Positions 11,134 to 22,120 of a stretch of 64,000 nt of DNA are shown in pieces (positions within the stretch are counted from its first letter, which is position 1; every line of letters begins with the position of its first letter). Origin of the DNA: Mesorhabditis belari (Eukaryota > Nematoda > Chromadorea > Rhabditida > Rhabditidae); the NCBI GenBank assembly GCA_958450365.1, contig CAUEEP010000733.1, positions 496,001 through 560,000 of the forward strand, read 5' to 3'. The notes under the pieces were generated by a model. It was not told where the DNA came from and ran no database searches. It saw only the letters and a list, made by a program, of their open reading frames with translations. A program made the translations under genes and the position numbers.

Positions 11134-12698
11134 TTAGTGAAAAGGAAGTGGAATTGCCTGTGACCGTGCCTGTGGCTGGGGATGAGCATACGAGTATTCA
11201 GGAGCTCTATGGAAACTCGTTTCCGGTTCTCCATGCTCATTATCTTCAGGGACACCCTTGTCAGCACATTTCACGATCCATTTCAAACAAAGGAGGAACA
11301 GAACAATGACGGCGACCAACAAACGGAAAGGATTCTCGACTCTTGTAGTTGTGACTGTGCTGATGATTTGCGTGTAAGTCTCCAGAACGACTTTTTCTGA
11401 AAATTATTTAAACTGTATCTAGATCAATTTAAAATAAACATAAATTATCTTCCAACACCGAAAGTCATCAAGATTTAAAAAGCCCAAACTGATACAAACC
11501 TCCCTCATTGGCCAAAGCCAACTCTTTTTGCCAATTGTTCCAAATTTTGTCGACTCGCGTGGTCCATTCTTGCGATGTTTTTGGCAAAACCTAGATCTGG
11601 TAGGTCCATGGTAAATTCACGAGTCTAACCTCTTCTTTACTGATTTTATGAATGGCCAACAAAATCTCGAGCATTGCATCGGGGCTGTACCAGTTGATTT
11701 TCTTGCTCAACGGTACTCCTAAATATACAATCTTAAAATTTCTTTGGAAAAGTTAAAAACACAGCATTTTTCTGCGCTAGTGTTTGTCTTACTAATTAAC
11801 TAATCAAATACAGTTTAAAAACTGATAATCATATCAAACTGACCACTCGAGTTCGGAGGGAAAATCTTGATGATCGGAAAATCGTACTCATTTGTCGCAA
11901 AAAGTCCCTCACCTTCTTCGATTGCGCCCATCTAACGCAACAATTTAAACTTGGTTCTCAAGTCTATCACGATTACCCGATTTTTTCCGAATATCGCCGA
12001 AAATTTGTCTTCCCACTTCCCAATAGCCTTGACCAGCCTCGGCCATCCTACTTTTGAATAGCTAAAGCGATTATTTTTTAATTTGATTAGTTTAACTTTA
12101 TTTCTTACCGTTCGCATGATTCACTTGATTCGCTATAGATAACAATTATCCAAGGATTCGGTGAGGAGTTGACTTTCTGAAGTGCTGGATCGGTAAAAAT
12201 AGGTAGGTGAAAAAGTGTGTTTCTAATCGATACACTACACTCGAAAACTAGGTTTTTGAAAAAACCAAGAGCTTGGTTAATTTCTTGAAGAAGTATTGCA
12301 AATTTGGGTCGATTCTCTAATGAAAACATTTTACTTTTGCGATTTGGTCAACTTTTAAAGTGTAAAGGTGTTTGGCACTCCAAAAAAGCCAAAAATCTTG
12401 AAATTAGCTTTAAACTCGAATTTTGATGATGTTTTGGTTCACATGTGGTACATTTTTGGTACCTGTGCGAAATTTTGGGCGGTCAATCGAATAGTCGGCG
12501 ATTCGTTGAAGAGCTTGTGGTTTTTGGTCTTAAGTTCACGGATAAGTGTTAATAGGATAGAAATGTTTCTAATGTTTCAAAACTCTAGTACCAACTTGGA
12601 TTCAAACTCTATTACCAGATCGTTTGCAATGAATAACATACCAAAGGCAAAGTGGAGACGGGAGAAATTAGCCCGAGTACCAAATATAATAACCACAT
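11134..12698 (-). CDS. Type I membrane protein with redox-dead thioredoxin/PDI-like domain, copy A
   Basis: Same exon structure as the copy at 50571 (eight exons; see there). Exon 1 encodes a signal peptide (MWLLYLVLGLISPVSTLPL). Exons 2-6 form a PDI-like domain: VRLTAQNF-type entry strand, NPWIIVIYSES strand, then SESC where PDI has CGHC, then a FPIIKIFPP strand with the conserved proline. A helical linker, one transmembrane helix (FRLLVAVIVLFLLCLKWIV) and a 45-residue tail ending AIPLPFH follow. All exons are open. The BEL/Pao element abuts only 6 bp upstream of its ATG, so its 5' flank and probable trans-splice acceptor have been replaced. Expression is therefore doubtful. Confidence 0.7.
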
Positions 12699-12962
12699 TT
12701 TACTTAGAATACCGATAGTGGCGTTGATTATTAGATATTTATTCTGAATCTAGCAAGAAAATACAATAAAATAGGATTAATCGTTGGTTCAGTGTTTAAT
12801 AGCGATACGAAAGGAATATACGGAAAGAATATGAAAAGTGCCAATGTAAAGTGGGCGGACCCTTGTATCCGTCCCTTTATCTTAAAAGCAATCTTTCAGA
12901 GGCGGGACAAGCAAATCAGACATTCAAATCAAAACATTAAATAAGATTTCAATAAGATTTTT

Positions 12963-15166
12963 TTAGGTCCATCGATTTCCGTAGTTTGGAACGTAGACGA
13001 GTTGACCGGTGACCCTCGCTTTCCTTGTCCCACCTGGACACTTCAGTTCGCACTCTTGGTCGATCACCGCTTGTAGGAATCTCATGTTGGTCACTCGTCT
13101 CTGCTGGGTGCCATCGCATTGGAGTACCGCCGAGATCGTTCCGCATTGCAGTTCGGCCAGCTGTTTACCGAAGTCGGAACGACAAAGGTACTTCAGGCTG
13201 GCCCCAGTCTGGTCCCCAGTCACACGCAAAGCAGCCGGTCAGCTCGCTTTCCATCAAATGACACGCCGACACATCCACTTGTGTCTGCGCCTTCAATCCA
13301 CTGATCTTGACTTGAATGGTGGATGAGCCTTTGGCTTGCACCTTGATCTCGTCGTCCGTCTCCTTGTAGAGATTCTCTCCAATCAATTGTGGCAGAAGTC
13401 TCGACTCGTCGACCAGAAAATCGTTACCGCGACTCTCGCACAACATCCGGTCATCCGCTTGACGGCAATCAATTTGCTTCGAGTCGAGTCGGCACTCCTT
13501 CGTCAGTCCTGCAGCATTCTCTTTGTTTGGGCAGACGAATAATCGGGCTGCCTGGATTTCACTTTCCGAAAAGATCCTTGTCCTTTCGTTCGTTTTCGCA
13601 AAAGTTCTGGGGAGAAGAGTCCGATCCGATGCAATTGTCAGGGCCCCGATCTCGATTCCGTCACCTTTGACGGTCTCTCCCGCCTTGACAATTGACTTTC
13701 CTCCTTTTCCATCGCCAAATAGCCATTCAATTTCGAGTCCTTGTTCCCATTCGCATTCGGTCACTTCAATGATATCCTCATTTCGCGGCTCGACGTATGT
13801 TCTCCAGAAAAATCAACCACTTGCAAACGTCAGGCACCCGCAACCGGGCCCCGAACACGCTTCTTGGCATCGAGTCACTCCAGGTCGGCCGTTCACGTCC
13901 TTGAACTCGTCCAGCTCCGTTTCTGGCTCAACTTTTGAACATCGTGTCCCTGTGCACTCTCCCATCCCACCGCATCTTCTCGAGTAGGTGAACAACGATA
14001 GTACGGCGTCGCGAAAACTCGTAAAGTCGTCACGGGCCGGCCCTCGTGATCCCTGAGCACGATGCACGCCTCTTCATGTCCTCGTAAGGTCATCATTGTT
14101 GCTTCGTCGAATGTGCACGACACCATCACATTACGGTGTACTTGACACTGCCGACTTTGTGCGTGGAAAGCCACGATTTGCCCACATCCTCCAACCACAC
14201 GCGGGAGCAGAAGGAAGACGGACATTCTCATCAAATTTCTTGGGGTGGCCCACGCTCGCCGTTGTCGATATCTTCTCAACTTTTGATCGTCAAAACAATG
14301 CCCGCGAGGCTCAACACGCCCAAAATCACTCGAATCATCGTGCCACCGATTCGCACGACAGCGCACCTCGGCGTGAAATATGCTGTCCAGCACACCAAAC
14401 AATTTGTTACGGCACAGATGTCTTTGGCTGGGCACGCGATCGAGTCTTGTGAAGTGATTGTCCCATCGCGCCAGACCGTGACGTCTCCGCGGTGTTCGTG
14501 GACCAAAAACTCTTTTGGTGGCATTGGGCGGATGATTTCGGGTGCCTCTTCATAGTGGGTGCAGTCTCTCTTTGCGCCCACAGTCGCACAGACTTCCATC
14601 AAGTCCACACACCGATGGCTACCCTTGATCTCGAATCCCTCGTTGGTGCAACTGATCGTCACATTTGGACAGTGCTCTGTCTCGCTCACTCTTTTCGGTG
14701 CTCTCTCGTAGACCGTCATATCTATCACGGCCCATGCTCGCATCGGAATTTCTCCTTGTGGTGTCTGCAAGAATGCGTACTCGTGGTGTGGCAGGAGACA
14801 AAACCTCGTTCCGTTCGGCGCACATGGGAATTTTTTGCAGTAGTCAATTGATCCCGTGATCTCCCCGTTCCCCGTGCAGAACGGCTTGGCAGCTTGCTTT
14901 CTCACAATTGAAAATTCCTCGATCATGTACTGTTGTCCATTGAACAGCTCAATCTTGTGTAGGCGTTTCATTCGTGGCACCGGGCATTCCTCTTCAGCGG
15001 TCCAACAAACGTCTGAAGCCAATCGTCGCATCCAGTTGTCGAATTTGTCGTCGTAGCTCATGGTGTGCGGTTGGTAGCCGCAATCTTGAGCCCAATCCGG
15101 ACATTTGCAGGGGACTCGACAGTGGGTTTTCGCCGGACTGTCAGGGCTCACTGATCTCAAATGCAT
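12963..15166 (-). pseudogene. Envelope glycoprotein remnant, phlebovirus Gc-like
   Basis: Cysteine-rich coding pieces occur in several frames: 14276-15166, 13893-14435, 13813-14067, 13165-13764 and 12963-13229. The first ends in a hydrophobic segment (VILGVLSLAGIVLTI) that may separate two glycoprotein subunits. The later pieces carry a start like GGCGQIVAFHAQ, the motif CSGPGCGC resembling the fusion-loop region of phlebovirus Gc, and a final cysteine-rich domain with TGCFAC. Some nematode BEL/Pao elements are known to have acquired such class II fusion-type envelopes. At least four frame changes make this copy non-functional. The assignment rests on motif pattern, not a search. Confidence 0.7.
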
Positions 15167-15305
15167 GTCCCCGAATCGATCTCTTCAGCACATCCTCAGC
15201 CATCGTTGTTGTAGACCGCAAGGCCCTTGGGGAGGCAGTACTCTTGATAGACTAGCACTCCCCGGCATCCACTCGCGGATATCCCACTCATCAGTGCCAT
15301 CAAGG

Positions 15306-16836
15306 TCACCAGCACGAAGTACACGTAGTTCTTCGGCTTTCTTGTACGCAAGTTGTACTTGGGCGTTTTCTTGTTGCCTCACCATCTTCGTGCCTCTCTT
15401 CTGGGGATGTGTTCACCAGCACCTCTTCTGGCGTTACTTCTCTTGGCTCTTCATCTGCTGCCGCTTGCTCATCTTCGACATCTCCTTCCAAAGGGTACAG
15501 AAGGGCAATTGACCGCAGCGATTGGCGACCATTTTCCATCTCGATTACAGCAGATCGGACCTGATTGTCGACCCCTTCAATGATTCGCGCAATCTTTGCG
15601 CATCTCCAAGCAGCTCGAGGACGGTTTTCCTCGTGCACCAGCACAACCTCTCCCACTCTTGGTTGTCGCTTGATAGCTCCACGTGGCTGCTTCAAGCCTC
15701 TCGTCCCTCTAGCTTGCAATGCGAGCAGGTAGTCCTCACTGAAGGCCTTCCAGAAATAATCGAGTCGATTGACTGCACTCTTCCATGAGGCTCGTAGTGC
15801 TTGCTTGGCCGTCGAAATCACCCCCTCTTCATAAGCGTCGTAGTTGAAGTTTTCTATTTCACTGGGAAGACCAATCTTGGAGTTTGGCATCAAGAAATCA
15901 ATTGGACGCAGTACGCGATCTTCTTCAGTCAAGTACGTGATCGGTCTGCTGTTCACCACCGCTTCAGCTTCAACCACCAAGGTACGAAAGTCTTCACTCG
16001 ACAGCAACGCGGTCCCGATTGCTCGTCTCAACGAGTCTTTCAACAAACGAACCATTCGCTCCTAAAAATCCGCCTTGCCAAGGGGATACACTTGGAATGT
16101 GTCGCCACACGATCTTCTTTTCCATCGTGTACTTGTGGTATTTCTCGTGCTCTTCGGGTGTCCACGATTCAATGAAAGGGCCTGTCGCCTGAAAATTTGT
16201 TCCATTGTCGCTCATGAAAAGTCTAGGGCAGCCTCTTCTTGCAATGAACCTTCTGATTCCACGTACAAGCTCTACAGCGCTCAACGAGAAAAGCAGTTCA
16301 AAATGTACTGCTCTTGTGGTCAGGCAATTGAAGAGACAACCCTTTGGGATCCAGACGTTCTTCCGGATCTCCGCCAAAATTGTGGCCCCTCCGGCGCACT
16401 GCAAACGAACATGTATGTGTTGAGCGTACAGCCTTGCTGCTGGGTCGTTGCCTGACATGAAAATTGGGTGCTCCGCTTCGCCATTGATCTCACGATTCAG
16501 TGTCCGTGACGTTGCCCTCCAAAGATCAGCCTCGTCTTTGAATAGAGCGAGCGATCGGCACGTGCAGCGGGAGGGTGGATTTCTCTTTTGTGCTTCCCGA
16601 AACGCTTCGATTTCACCCTTTCGCATCACCTCTCCCACTGTATCACTCGGACTTTTGACCGTTTCGCCGAGTCTTTGTGTCAATTCCACCCAAGAGGACA
16701 CGCTCGCCGGATCCACTCTTGACTCGTACGGTGATTCACTCTTGCTCACCGCGACCATTTCCGTCATTTCCGCACATGGCTCATTCTCAAATGGTGGGAG
16801 CTCAAACTGTGGCCACTGTTCTCTCTTCAGCTTCAA
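15306..16836 (-). pseudogene. BEL/Pao integrase and C-terminal domain, internally deleted
   Basis: Two overlapping frames (16836-15994 and 16055-15306) are joined by a frameshift near 16060. The integrase core shows TTRAVHFEL and CPRLFMSDNGTNF, then the glutamate-containing SFVERLV. Between NVWIPKG and CLFNCLTTRAV about 70-80 residues usual in BEL/Pao integrases are missing, which removes the zinc-binding end and the first catalytic aspartate. The C-terminal part (NSRPITYLTEE, then RQPRVGEVVLVHEE) is the domain normally downstream in this clade. Catalytically dead by inspection. Confidence 0.8.
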
Positions 16837-16854
16837 GAAACTTAGCCCGTGCCA

Positions 16855-18180
16855 CTATTGTTCGTCTTCGGCCAATTTTTCGGGTGTACATCCCCTTGAT
16901 GATACATCCGCAGGGTTCCAGTGTGTCGGAATGTAACGAAATTCTGCTGGGTACTTCAGAATCGATTGCAACTTTTGGGTGGCGTATTTCCCCAATGTCT
17001 CCCATTTTTGACCCGCGATCCAATGCAATACCGACTGGTTGTCGGACCAAATGACGACTTTCTTTATCGGTTTGTCAACGTGCTTTTCGATGAAGTCCGC
17101 CATTTTTGTTCCCGCATCAGCGGCCGTTAACTCGAGTTTTGGTGCTGATTTGCAACCTTCGGGAGCCAACTTGGACTTGGCATAGAGCAAGTGAGGGGTG
17201 TGTTCTGCATCTTGCGGCTTCAAGTAGGCGTTCATCCCGAATCCGACTTTCGAGGCATCGACAAAAACATGTAGCTCTAGATCACCATCACTCTTCGGCA
17301 AAACTTTTCGTGGCACTTGAATTTTCGTGCTACTCGTTCTTGTCTCAAGCTCTTGCAGCTTGAGAACCAGTGCATCTGGGAGCTTCTCATCCCACTTCAA
17401 CGGTGTGTGGCATAGTTCACGAAAAATCAATCGGTATTTGAAGAAAACTGGACTCAGCAAGCCCAGCGGATCATACACACAAGCGATCCACGAGAGGAGC
17501 TTTCGCTTGGTCATGTCCTTCCAATCGAGCACTGGAATCTCGAACTCGAGAATCTCGTCGTAGATTCGCCAGTTCAATCCCAACATCTTCATTGCTTCGT
17601 GAGCAAAGTTCCACTCCACATTTTGCTCGTGATCATTGGACACGAGATCTCTCAACTCCATTGAGGCATCGGCCAGTCGTTTCTTCGCATATTTCAACTT
17701 CTCAGCCGCCTCTTCAGTGCTATCTCCGGTGGCCATGATATTGTCCACGTAGCAATTCTTCAAAATCTCTTCACCAATTGCTCCATCTTCTGCGAAAAGC
17801 AGTTTCAACGCTCCAGCCAGCAAGAAAGCTGAGCAAACGAGACCAAAGTTCAATCGCTTGAACCGCATGTGGACGATGTTTTGAGAGGAGATTGGTAAAC
17901 TCCAGTCGCGTGGCGCGACAAAGCGAAGCAGATCTTTGTCGGCGTTATTCAGAGCAAGTTGAAGGTACGCTCCTTTGATGTCCCCCAACGCAATCGATTC
18001 CCAGGCTCTGAATCTGAACAGCATTCCCACCAAATGAGGCAGCATCGTCGGTCCCTTGAACAATCGCCCGTTCAACGAGATCTCTCCTTTCTTTGTTGCA
18101 CTCGCATTGTGCACAATTCTCGCCTTCTTAGAAATTTGATGGAATGGATGATACGTTACTCTCCCGTACGACGGCTCTGA
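16855..18180 (-). pseudogene. BEL/Pao reverse transcriptase and RNase H
   Basis: Contains the RT signatures GDIKGAYLQLAL and NCYVDNIMATGD (YVDN in place of the common YVDD), then LSWIACVYDPLGLLSPV, typical of BEL/Pao. RNase H follows with VFVDASKVGFG, LELTAAD and IWSDNQSVLHWI. The long frame ends at 16855. Upstream it is joined to the 18156-18563 piece only through a frameshift near 18180. Orientation and order match the gag piece on its 5' side. Confidence 0.88.
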
Positions 18181-18675
18181 GCCGGTGGCACCTCTTCAAT
18201 TATGTCTCCGTTTTTCCATTCTTCGAACCCCTTGGCAGCTTTCTCTCGTGCTGCCGGTTCCGCTCTCTTGTACCAAGCAACCAACTGCTGAATGGCTAAC
18301 CCCAAGTTGTTCGGAACGGGTGCATCTTGATCTTTTAACGGTAGGCTCACGTGGAATCGACCGTTCTTGAACTGTGTCTTGCTTTTGAACAACGACCACG
18401 CCAGCTCGTCGTCGTTCGCGTTTATGTCTTCTAACCCAACTCGCTCGGCTTGCATCCACTGAGCTACTCGTTCACTCAGTGTTTCCTCATCGTCGGCTGC
18501 AAATGTGGGAAAGGCAAGACCGATCGATCCGACCGATTCTCTCTCTGGTGTCGGTCCGCTCAATGCTCTCGAACTGCTTTGGCGGACCGGTCACAAGCTT
18601 GAGAGCATCAGCTGCTTGTCTCGTCATGTACGTTTTGTTGGCACCACAGTCGAAGAACGCTAGTGTTGTGCCCGT
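18156..18675 (-). pseudogene. BEL/Pao protease and protease-RT linker
   Basis: About 18600-18665 encodes an aspartic-protease active-site stretch (LAFFDCGANKTYMTR). A linker (18156-18563, RVAQWMQAERVGLEDINAND) precedes RT, but in another frame. A single stop separates gag (ending RLFNPDS) from the protease. It could be a natural gag-pol boundary or a mutation. Confidence 0.7.
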
Positions 18676-18678
18676 GAT

Positions 18679-19272
18679 TTAGCTGTCTGGGTTGAAGAGA
18701 CGCACTTCCCCAGTCACCAACGCTTCACCGTCTCGCAAACGACCCGCCGAAATCACTACCGCCTCCGGACCCAATGCTGGGGTCGCATTTGTGAATGAAC
18801 GAGGAGGGTTGGCTTGAACCCTTGGAGGTCGGTACTGTGCTTGCTGCTGTTTCGCTGGAACGTTTGATGGCTTCTGGTCAGCCCCTTTTGAGCACAAGGA
18901 TGTGTGGTGCGGTTTGTTGCAGGTGCGACATCCTATTGATCGGCAATTGTTCAAACCATGCCCGCCTCGCAGACAGTTGTAGCACAGTTTGAACTCTTTC
19001 GCCTTTCTCCAGCGCTCTTGTACCGGCAGGGGGCACTCAGTCGACCAATGAGTGTCCTGGGTTCGACAAAAGCCGCAAGCTTTTTGTCTCGCATCGAGCA
19101 CCTTTTGTGGGACCGGCTGAAATGTGTCCCGTTTGCCGCCACCTTTCTGTTGTTGCTTTGCGAAGTTCTGGACCACTGGCATGGTCGTGAACTTCTCAGT
19201 GGGGATCCCTTGGAAGTGCAGCGAATCTCGCTCGGCTGCGGCTCGCATGATTCTCCCGAGCGATTCTCTCAA
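18679..19272 (-). pseudogene. BEL/Pao gag, C-terminal part with zinc knuckles
   Basis: Three cysteine/histidine clusters lie in a row: CGFCRTQDTHWSTEC, CYNCLRGGHGLNNC and CRTCNKPHHTSLC. These are nucleocapsid-type zinc knuckles of BEL/Pao elements. The N-terminal gag, leader, primer-binding site and 5' LTR are missing because the element stops at 19273. No ATG at the start is credible; it is a truncated end. Confidence 0.8.
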
Positions 19273-19273
19273 T

Positions 19274-19621
19274 CAAGCATTTAGTTTAGGCTTCACGCAA
19301 TTCTTCCCAAAGCTTGCCGGGCTCCAAATTCAAAAACGGTATCCCAGATTCCAAAAATCCTGCCGATAAGGCCGGAAAATTCAACTCAGGTCGTATGGAG
19401 CTGATCACAAAGTCCAATGCCATCGTTAGAATCTAATGATTTTTTATAAGAAATAAAAATCTCCAAGTTACTTGATACACGACTAAATGTGATCGATAGT
19501 CATTCATTTCAGGCGGAGTTTTCTTCACAATGCAAAACAAAGCCAAGAAATTCAATGGAGTCGACACAATGGCCAAAGCGGACTCAAACCATAAATAAAA
19601 CGATGGCGCATCGAGCATCAT
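19274..19621 (-). pseudogene. srh-like receptor fragment (exons 1-2 only)
   Basis: Exon 1 (19472-19621) is intact and nearly identical to the other copies. Exon 2 has lost one C (TCCTGCCGATAAG for TCCTGCCCGATAAG), which shifts the frame, and its donor GT is changed to GG. Exons 3-8 are absent because the BEL/Pao element begins at 19273. Part of the partial tandem unit 19274-21877. Confidence 0.85.
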
Positions 19622-20228
19622 CCCAATTTAATATTGATTTGCAAGTTTTTGTCGGAGTCGATTTTCCACTTTGGGACTTTTCCACTTTTCCAGTTGACAT
19701 TCCCAGCTGCATTTCCACTCGGAAATGAAGAAAGCAAATCTTGAAATAAGTTTGATTATTTAAGTAAATAGCTAGTTATTTTTCAGGGTTTTTGTAATTA
19801 GCTTGAATCAATCGTTGCTGTCACATTCATGAGGACAGAAATGTCAAAGATTGAGCATTGAGCGGTATCTTTAAGGACTCATGCCATTAGTATAGCTTTA
19901 TGTAAGTCTTGAGTCGCATTGTTCTCTCCGTTTGGCTACTTCTGAATCAACGAGGATCCTCAGAGAACAGATCTTTTTGCATTTCCTTGAAATTGTTCAA
20001 AAATACAAACAAATTCAAGGCAAAACTTCTTTCCAAAAATTTGGACAGGTGAGAGTTACAAATTTCAGATTGTGATGACTTTTGCTTGTACAAAATGTGG
20101 AAAATTTTATTTATCAAAAGAGAATTCGTTGAATTTTGTGGAAAATAGAGTTGAAAGCTGACAAAAGCACTTGATACTGGAGATTACAATAAAAGCATTT
20201 AGTGAAAAGGAAAAATAATTGGAAGTAG

Positions 20229-21754
20229 TCATGGAGGCCGAAGTGGAATTGCCTGTGACCGTGTTTCCGGTTCTTTATGCTCATTATCTTCAGGGACACC
20301 CTTGTCACCACATTTCACGATCCATTTCAAACAAAGGAGAAACAGAACAATGACGGCGATGAACAAACGGAAAGGATTCACGACCCTTGTAGTTGTGACT
20401 GTGCTGATGACTTGCGTGTAAGTCTCCAGAACGACTCTTTCTGAAAATTGTTTAAACTGTATCTAGATCAATTTAAAATAAATATAAATTATCTTCCAAA
20501 ACCGAAAGTCATCAAGATTGAAAAAGCCCAAACTGATACAAACCTCCCTCATTGGCCAAAGCCAACTCTTTTTGCCAATTGTTCCAAATTTTGTCGACTC
20601 GCGTGGTCCATTCTTGCGATGTTTTTGGCAAAACCTAGATCTGGTAGGTCCATGGTAAATTCACGAGTCTAACCTCTTCTTTACTGATTTGATGAATGGC
20701 AAGCAAAATCTCGAGCATTTCATCGGTGCTGTACCAGTTGATTTTCTTGCTCAACGGTACTCCTAAATATACAATCTTAAAATTTCTTTGGAAAAGTTAA
20801 AAATACAGCATTTTTCTGCGCTAGTGTTTGTCTTACTAATTAACTAATCAAATACAGTTTAAAAACTGATAATGATATCAAACTGACCACTCGAGTTCGG
20901 AGGGAAAATCTTGATGATCGGAAAATCGTACTCATTTGTCGCAAAAAGTCCCTCACCTGCTTCGATTGCGCCCATCTAACGCAACAATTTAAACTTGGTT
21001 CTCAAGTCTATCACGATTACCCGATTTTTTCCGAATATCTCCGAAAATTTGTCTTCCCACTCTCCAATAGCCTTGACCAGCTTCGGCCATCCTACATTTG
21101 AATAGCTAAAGCGATTATTTTTTAATTTGATTAGTTTAACTTTATTTCTTACCGTTTGCATAATTTACTTGATTCGCTATAGATAACAATTATCCAAGGA
21201 TTCGGTGAGGAGTTGACTTTCTGAAGTGCTGGATCGGTAAAAATAGGTAGGTGAAAAAGTGTGTTTCTAATCGATACACTACACTCGAAAACTAGGTTTT
21301 TGAAAAAACCAAGAGCTTGGTTAATTTCTTGAAGAAGTATTGCAAATTTGGGTCGATTCTTTAATGCAAACATTTTACTTTTGCGCTTTGGTCAACTTTT
21401 AAAGTGTAAAGGTGTTTGGCACTCCAAAAAGGTCAAAAATCTTGAAATTAGATCTTTAAACTCGAATTTTGATGATGTTTTGGTTCACATGTGGTACATT
21501 TTTGATACCTGTGCGAAATTTTGGGCGGTCAATCGAACAGTCGGCGATTCGTTGAAGAGCTTGTAGTTTTTGGTCTTAAGTTGCCATATCACGGATAAGT
21601 GTTAATAAGATAGAAATGTTTCTAATGTTTCAAAACTCTAGTACCAGCTTGGATTCAAACTCCATTACCAGATCGTTTTCAATGAATAACATACCAAAGG
21701 TAAAGTGAAGACGGGAGAAATTAGACCGAGTACTGAATACGATAATAGCCACAT
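20229..21754 (-). CDS. Type I membrane protein with redox-dead thioredoxin/PDI-like domain, copy A'
   Basis: Same eight-exon plan as the 50571 copy, beginning MWLLSYSVLGLISPVF after a TTTTAG acceptor a few bases upstream. The active-site position reads SKLC. The last exon has a 51-nt in-frame deletion in the cytosolic tail compared with the other copies (the stretch encoding FHRAPEYSYxHPQPQ is gone), so the protein ends about 17 residues shorter (…RSQAIPLRPP). Other exons are open by eye. It sits in the partial unit behind the BEL/Pao element. Confidence 0.65.
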
Positions 21755-22120
21755 TTTACTAAAACAAAGAAGTTTTCAAATACAGATTTCTATGACTTGC
21801 TAAAAATTTAGTTCAAAAATTTAGTTGGTAAACCCTTTTTAGCTGAACTTTATCAAAAACGGAAATGTTTTTGAAATAGCTCATTTGGAAGAGTGGTGAG
21901 GGGAAAATGTTGCATTTTTAAATCTAATGGAGATTAAAATAAGATTAAAAGTAAATAAGTGACCTCAGTTTTCACGATTTCACGATTCCCATAGAGTTGT
22001 GAAAAGTGACAAAAGAAAGAGAGAAGGCACTCGAAAAGGGGAGATTGCGAGATAGGAAAAACAAATATTGATTGATGAAAGGCTTTTTCGAAAAAACTCT
22101 TTGACTTTTTTGTTATTTTT
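21755..22120. other. Tandem-unit junction and F-box promoter region
   Basis: At about 21877/21878 the right end of one unit (…GTTTTTGAAATAG) meets the left end of the next (CTCATTTGGAAGAGTGGTG), equivalent to position 5660. The remaining 240 bp is the upstream region of the 22121 gene, nearly identical to 5660-5901. Confidence 0.75.

Larger units (their letters stand above)
12705..19273 (-). mobile_element. BEL/Pao retroelement with envelope gene, 5'-truncated and decayed
   Basis: The order on the minus strand is gag, protease, reverse transcriptase, RNase H, integrase, envelope, then about 250 bp of AT-rich 3' sequence (12705-12962) that probably contains the 3' LTR. The left junction is at 12704/12705, immediately upstream of the copy A PDI-like gene. 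The right junction is at 19273/19274, where tandem-unit sequence resumes in mid-receptor. No second LTR is present, so I cannot define LTR ends or a target duplication. Every coding region has frame breaks. It is more GC-rich than its surroundings, a sign of foreign or recent origin. Confidence 0.85.

Noticed and set aside
12105..12329. Open frame MFSLENRPKF… (also 21149-21373, 27983-28207, 50950-51174) as a separate gene or as exon 3 of the PDI-like gene
   Set aside because: Its 3' half is exon 3, but the 5' half lies in intron 2. Splicing CAG|GTATCA to TTCAG|GAAGTC gives a much better PDI-like reading (LTAQNFAQ-EVNSSPNPW). The longer reading inserts about 46 residues between two neighbouring strands.
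13009..16936. Long plus-strand open frames across the retroelement
   Set aside because: They are antisense to gag-pol-env, show no motif of their own and arise from the GC-richer codon use of the element.
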